Shown here: positions 14,134 through 16,533 of the stretch, in pieces
Numbering within the stretch: the stretch's first letter is position 1
How the letters are laid out: each line of letters opens with the position of its first letter
Assembly (NCBI GenBank): GCA_934402155.1
Contig: CAKRTP010000034.1
Span: 1 to 16,533, forward strand
Length of the DNA: 16,533 bases
Reading direction: 5' to 3'
Source of the DNA: an uncultured Blautia sp.
GTDB taxonomy: Bacteria > Bacillota > Clostridia > Lachnospirales > Lachnospiraceae
The notes under the pieces: generated by a model
Told to the model about the DNA's origin: nothing
The model's input: the letters and a program-made list of their open reading frames with translations, nothing else
Database searches by the model: none
Program-made: the position numbers and the translations under genes

Positions 14134-15060
14134 TTACACTTTTTGTAATGCTCTGATTCTCTGCTGGTAGCTGTCTGTTCCAATGCCATTTACAAGCTTT
14201 ATGATCTTTTCGCCGGCTTCCATGATCTTTTCAAAATCCATTCCAGTTTCAATTCCCATTGAATCCAGCATAAAAAGCACATCTTCTGTTGAAATATTTC
14301 CAGTTGCACCTTTTATATATGGACATCCTCCAAGTCCGGCCAGAGAAGTATCAATTTTATCAATTCCTGCTTCCATTGCCGCTACTACATTTGCAAGACC
14401 CATTCCTCTTGTATTATGCATATGAAGCATCCAGTCCATTTCCGGGAAATCCTCCCGTAATGCCATTGTTCTCTCATAAACCATCTTCGGTGTTCCAAGT
14501 CCTGCAGAATCAGAAAGGGAAACCTGTGTTGCACCCGCATCTGCAAATGCCTTTACGATTTCTTTGATTGTCTCATAGGGAATTACTCCTTCCCACTGAG
14601 ATGCAAACGGTAATGATATCGAACCGGCAAATCCCATGTTATTGTCTCTTGCAATCTGACCTGATTCTGCAAAAGTTTTCATAGATTCCAGTGGTGATCT
14701 TCCTGCACCGGCTTTATTATGTGCCATGCTTGCAGACACATTTAATTTAATTTTCTGACATCCACAGGCGGCAGCCCGTCTTACATCATCCGGAAGATAT
14801 ACCAGTCCTCTGTATTCAACTCCATCTTTTTTGTGAAGTTTCTCAAAGACTTTGTCAGTATCTTTCATCTTGTACATCGTTTCGTAGGTGGAAAAAGCAC
14901 CAACTTCAACACATTTACATCCTGCGTTAACAACTTCTTCGATAATTCTTACCTTTTCTTCCACAGGATAGATCTCCGGTGCTGTCTGAAATCCATCTCT
15001 TGTAACTACTTCACAAAGCGTTACCTTTTCAGGAAAAATCTTTTTCGTCACTTTTTTCAT
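14134..15060 (-). CDS. HMG-CoA lyase-like aldolase (DRE-TIM family)
   Basis: The 308-residue TIM barrel has all hallmark residues of 3-hydroxy-3-methylglutaryl-CoA lyase. They are Arg21-Asp22 (TRDGFQ), Glu52 (VEVGAF), metal ligands His213 and His215 (HMHNTRG), and the flexible-loop Cys246 in GLGGCPYIKGATGN followed by STED. These sit at a constant offset of 20 from the human enzyme positions. The family cleaves 3-hydroxy-3-alkyl acyl-CoA esters, usually to acetyl-CoA and a keto acid. No leucine-degradation genes and no CoA transferase or ligase lie in the operon, so the real substrate is probably a different branched hydroxyacid or its thioester made elsewhere. It is the first gene after the GntR-type operator/promoter. 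The start ATG at 15060 follows AAAGGATGG. Confidence 0.9.
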   Translation of the reverse strand: MKKVTKKIFPEKVTLCEVVTRDGFQTAPEIYPVEEKVRIIEEVVNAGCKCVEVGAFSTYETMYKMKDTDKVFEKLHKKDGVEYRGLVYLPDDVRRAAACGCQKIKLNVSASMAHNKAGAGRSPLESMKTFAESGQIARDNNMGFAGSISLPFASQWEGVIPYETIKEIVKAFADAGATQVSLSDSAGLGTPKMVYERTMALREDFPEMDWMLHMHNTRGMGLANVVAAMEAGIDKIDTSLAGLGGCPYIKGATGNISTEDVLFMLDSMGIETGMDFEKIMEAGEKIIKLVNGIGTDSYQQRIRALQKV

Positions 15061-15114
15061 TCCATCCTTTCTTTATTTTCTGTATCTTTTGTTATTTTCT
15101 TAACTTTTTCTGTT

Positions 15115-15155
15115 ATGCATCGGTTATATATAACTGATGCATCAGTTGATGTAAA
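15115..15155 (-). promoter_or_regulatory. Catabolic operon promoter with GntR-type operator
   Basis: On the minus strand TTTACA (15150-15155) and TATATA (15127-15132) are 17 bp apart. A perfect 16-bp palindrome AACTGATGCATCAGTT (15132-15147) fills the spacer. A further half-site, ATGCATCGG at 15115-15123, forms a 28-bp inverted repeat (15115-15142, one mismatched pair) with part of it. The same CTGATG half-site occurs over the gntR promoter (15881-15903), so repression by the adjacent GntR protein is strongly suggested. The predicted start of transcription is about 60 nt before the HMG-CoA-lyase-like gene. Confidence 0.75.
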
Positions 15156-15170
15156 AAAAATTATTTTCCA

Positions 15171-15201
15171 ATGCAGAAGAGATTTTTCAATCTCCCTGCA
15201 T
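15171..15201 (-). terminator. Possible terminator after gntR
   Basis: ATGCAGAAGAGATT (15171-15184) pairs with AATCTCCCTGCAT (15189-15201) through about 13 pairs, including two wobbles and one bulge, with a 4-nt loop. On the minus strand a run of eight T follows about 11 nt later. On the plus strand TTTTTTT follows at a similar distance. The gap to the T-run makes it imperfect, but it could separate gntR transcription from the catabolic promoter. Confidence 0.4.
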
Positions 15202-15211
15202 CTGATTTTTT

Positions 15212-15844
15212 TCATACTCCAATGCGTACATAACCTTCACGCATTCTCTGAATAGCGTCTCTTGTGTGTTTACGGATTACTCCTACAGCTTCTTCGTATT
15301 TACCTTCATCCACCAGTGCCATAAACTTCCGGTGTTCCTCAATTGGTATCCGGCTATGCTCTGTCGCTACACTGTTAGATGCCGCACGATATTGACTTCT
15401 TATGTTTTCGTAAAATTCATATAATTTTTTATTATTCATAAGACCAATCATATAGCAGTGAAATTCGGAATCTACCTCGCTGTATCTTGCAAAATCTCCT
15501 TCATTCAGTGCTGCTTCCTGCTCATCTATCTTCTTTCTCAGTATTTCCTTATCTTTGTCTGTAAGATGAGGAAGTACAATTGGAAGGACATACTGCTCAA
15601 CACATTCTCTGCTCTGATAAATATCTGTGATATCTCTCAGATCCATTCGGACTGTAAAAAATCCAACTTTTGGAACCAGTCTCAACATTCCCTCAGAATG
15701 AAGTCGTAAAAGTGCCTCTCTGGTAGGCGTATAACTGAAGTTCAGTTCTTCTGCACACTTTCTGACACTAAAGAAAGTATCCGGTTCGGCCTCCAATATC
15801 AGTTCTTTCAGGCGCTCATATGCCTGTTCGCTTCTAGATGCCAT
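15212..15844 (-). CDS. GntR-family transcriptional regulator, FadR subgroup with FCD domain
   Basis: The 210-residue protein has a GntR winged helix (residues 1-66, with SVRKCAEELNFSYTPTREALLRLHSEGMLRLV). An all-helical FCD effector domain follows (about 75-200). The FCD metal site is complete: Asp125, His129, His171 and His193. FCD proteins commonly bind carboxylic acids through this metal, so the effector is probably the acid taken up by the operon or an intermediate. The start chosen is the ATG at 15844, where AAAGGAG lies 11 bp upstream. Starts at 15880 (ATG) or 15892 (TTG) would place coding sequence inside the operator and have no ribosome binding site. It likely represses itself and the downstream eleven-gene operon. 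Confidence 0.92.
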   Translation of the reverse strand: MASRSEQAYERLKELILEAEPDTFFSVRKCAEELNFSYTPTREALLRLHSEGMLRLVPKVGFFTVRMDLRDITDIYQSRECVEQYVLPIVLPHLTDKDKEILRKKIDEQEAALNEGDFARYSEVDSEFHCYMIGLMNNKKLYEFYENIRSQYRAASNSVATEHSRIPIEEHRKFMALVDEGKYEEAVGVIRKHTRDAIQRMREGYVRIGV

Positions 15845-15880
15845 TTTTGTTATTGCTCCTTTACTTTTTGTTTGCTTCAT

Positions 15881-15920
15881 CTGATGTATCAATAATACAT
15901 CAGTTTTATTGTGTTGTAAA
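15881..15920 (-). promoter_or_regulatory. gntR promoter with autoregulatory operator
   Basis: On the minus strand TTTACA (15915-15920) and TATTAT (15892-15897) are 17 bp apart. A 9-bp perfect inverted repeat, CTGATGTAT and ATACATCAG separated by 5 bp (15881-15903), covers the -10 box. The half-site CTGATG(C/T)AT is shared with the operator at 15115-15147, and the promoter geometry is the same. This supports autorepression by the GntR protein. Confidence 0.75.
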
Positions 15921-15970
15921 TTGGCAGATTATATGATATATTTTCTATTTTTTTGTATAATTTTGCCAAT

Positions 15971-16006
15971 AAAAAAGTGCAAACCTCTTTCTAGTGTTCA
16001 CACTTT
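15971..16006 (-). terminator. Intrinsic terminator after the asparaginase gene
   Basis: On the minus strand AAAGTGTGAAC (16006-15996) pairs with GTTTGCACTTT (15984-15974), 11 pairs with two G-T wobbles and an 11-nt loop. It runs straight into TTTTTT. It lies 114 bp past the asparaginase stop codon and insulates the gntR promoter. The region 16007-16119 between them holds nothing else I can support. Confidence 0.75.
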
Positions 16007-16119
16007 ATATTTTACATCGTATCACTCATGCTTGTCAGAAGCACTTCTTTATACCAGTTCAATTCTGACCTGTGACAACTCCCCTGATAGTATACTCTGT
16101 ATCAACCTGAACACAGCAC

Positions 16120-16533
16120 CTATCCGATATTCACCTCTCCGGCAATGTTCATAGAAAAATATTCTTTCATTTCGCGCAGATCAGTTGTCTGACCAAGTAC
16201 CCACATGAGTTTGGTCACAGCTGCTTCTGTCGTCATATCGTATGCCTGGATCACACCTTTCTCCAGTGCAAGACGACCGGTTTCATATACAGACAGATTA
16301 CTTCCTTCATACAGACACTGACTTCCGGCAAGCACCAGCATTCCCTTATTGATCACTTCACCGACTTTTCCTGTAAAATCATTTTTTACAAAAGGCATTC
16401 CGCCCAATCCAAAGCCCTCAATGTAGACTGCCCTGTATCCTTTTTCATAGTACATATCCAGTATCTCCGGACTGATCCCCGGATATAATTTCAAAAGCGC
16501 CACCTGATCAGAATATGCTGTCTGCGGTTTGAA
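16120..16533 (-). CDS. L-asparaginase, C-terminal part (gene runs off the window)
   Basis: The frame is open to the window edge, beginning ...FKPQTAYSDQVALLKLYPG, so about 138 C-terminal residues are seen. The small C-terminal domain of bacterial asparaginase/glutamyl-tRNA(Gln) amidotransferase subunit D-like proteins is recognisable. Features are the VALLKLYPGISPEIL strand-helix, AVYIEGFGLGGMPF, then LVLAGSQCLYEGSNL and the terminal EAAVTKLMWVLGQ. The catalytic threonines lie in the missing N-terminal part, so activity cannot be judged. Asparaginase converts asparagine to aspartate and ammonia. It has its own terminator and is not evidently part of the catabolic operon. An apparent start at 16503 is a GTG inside the gene, not a real start. 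Confidence 0.88.
   Translation of the reverse strand, partial: FKPQTAYSDQVALLKLYPGISPEILDMYYEKGYRAVYIEGFGLGGMPFVKNDFTGKVGEVINKGMLVLAGSQCLYEGSNLSVYETGRLALEKGVIQAYDMTTEAAVTKLMWVLGQTTDLREMKEYFSMNIAGEVNIG

Noticed and set aside
14134..15060. True HMG-CoA lyase of leucine degradation
   Set aside because: No isovaleryl-CoA dehydrogenase, methylcrotonyl-CoA carboxylase or CoA transferase genes accompany it; only the family assignment is safe.
1..16533. CRISPR arrays, tRNA or rRNA genes, transposases, phage genes
   Set aside because: None seen on either strand; the only long repeats are the 159-bp pair and the local hairpins listed.

Overview
The window looks like chromosomal DNA of a low-to-mid GC Gram-positive anaerobe, most likely a gut Clostridia/Lachnospiraceae member. 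The support is the AT-rich codon use, strong AGGAGG-type ribosome binding sites, short intergenic gaps, a TRAP transporter with a lipoprotein binding protein, and a [4Fe-4S] enoate-reductase-type flavoenzyme. The genus cannot be fixed from sequence alone. Apart from a merR-like gene and its truncated copy, all genes are on the minus strand.

Left end (1-1412): a MerR-family regulator gene has been split from a partial copy of itself by a two-gene HEPN-MNT toxin-antitoxin module. A 159-bp direct repeat (15-173 and 942-1100, 3 mismatches) flanks the module. It carries the merR promoter, a perfect 20-bp operator and the first 31 codons. The right copy leads into an intact merR; the left copy is a 50-codon remnant. 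The module therefore inserted, or was duplicated in, without destroying the regulator. A MATE efflux gene (1427-2809, minus) converges on merR.

Centre (2895-15060): an apparent eleven-gene minus-strand catabolic operon. In transcription order it encodes an HMG-CoA-lyase-like aldolase, a creatininase-family metallohydrolase, two zinc-dependent medium-chain dehydrogenases, a TIM-barrel isomerase/dehydratase-like protein, a 670-residue enoate-reductase/2,4-dienoyl-CoA-reductase-like flavoenzyme, a type I 3-dehydroquinate dehydratase, an MFS transporter, and the TRAP transporter parts DctQ, DctM and DctP. An intrinsic terminator follows DctP. A 236-bp gap between the creatininase and dehydrogenase genes holds a 16-bp stem-loop and a second long-range fold, so the operon may be divided or post-transcriptionally tuned there.

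Right end (15115-16533): a GntR/FCD regulator gene lies directly upstream in the same orientation. Both its own promoter and the catabolic promoter have the form TTTACA-N17-TATWWW overlapped by inverted CTGATG/CATCAG half-sites. This makes an acid-responsive local repressor the likely switch. Beyond it are a terminator and the C-terminal part of an L-asparaginase gene that runs off the window.

Working model (inference): the operon imports a carboxylated, probably hydroaromatic or cyclic plant-type compound (quinate, shikimate or a relative) through TRAP and/or MFS. It would oxidise it with the dehydrogenases, dehydrate it with AroD and possibly the TIM-barrel protein, reduce the resulting enone with the flavoenzyme, and finish with hydrolysis and aldol-type cleavage. 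I do not recognise this gene set as a described pathway; the substrate is unproven.
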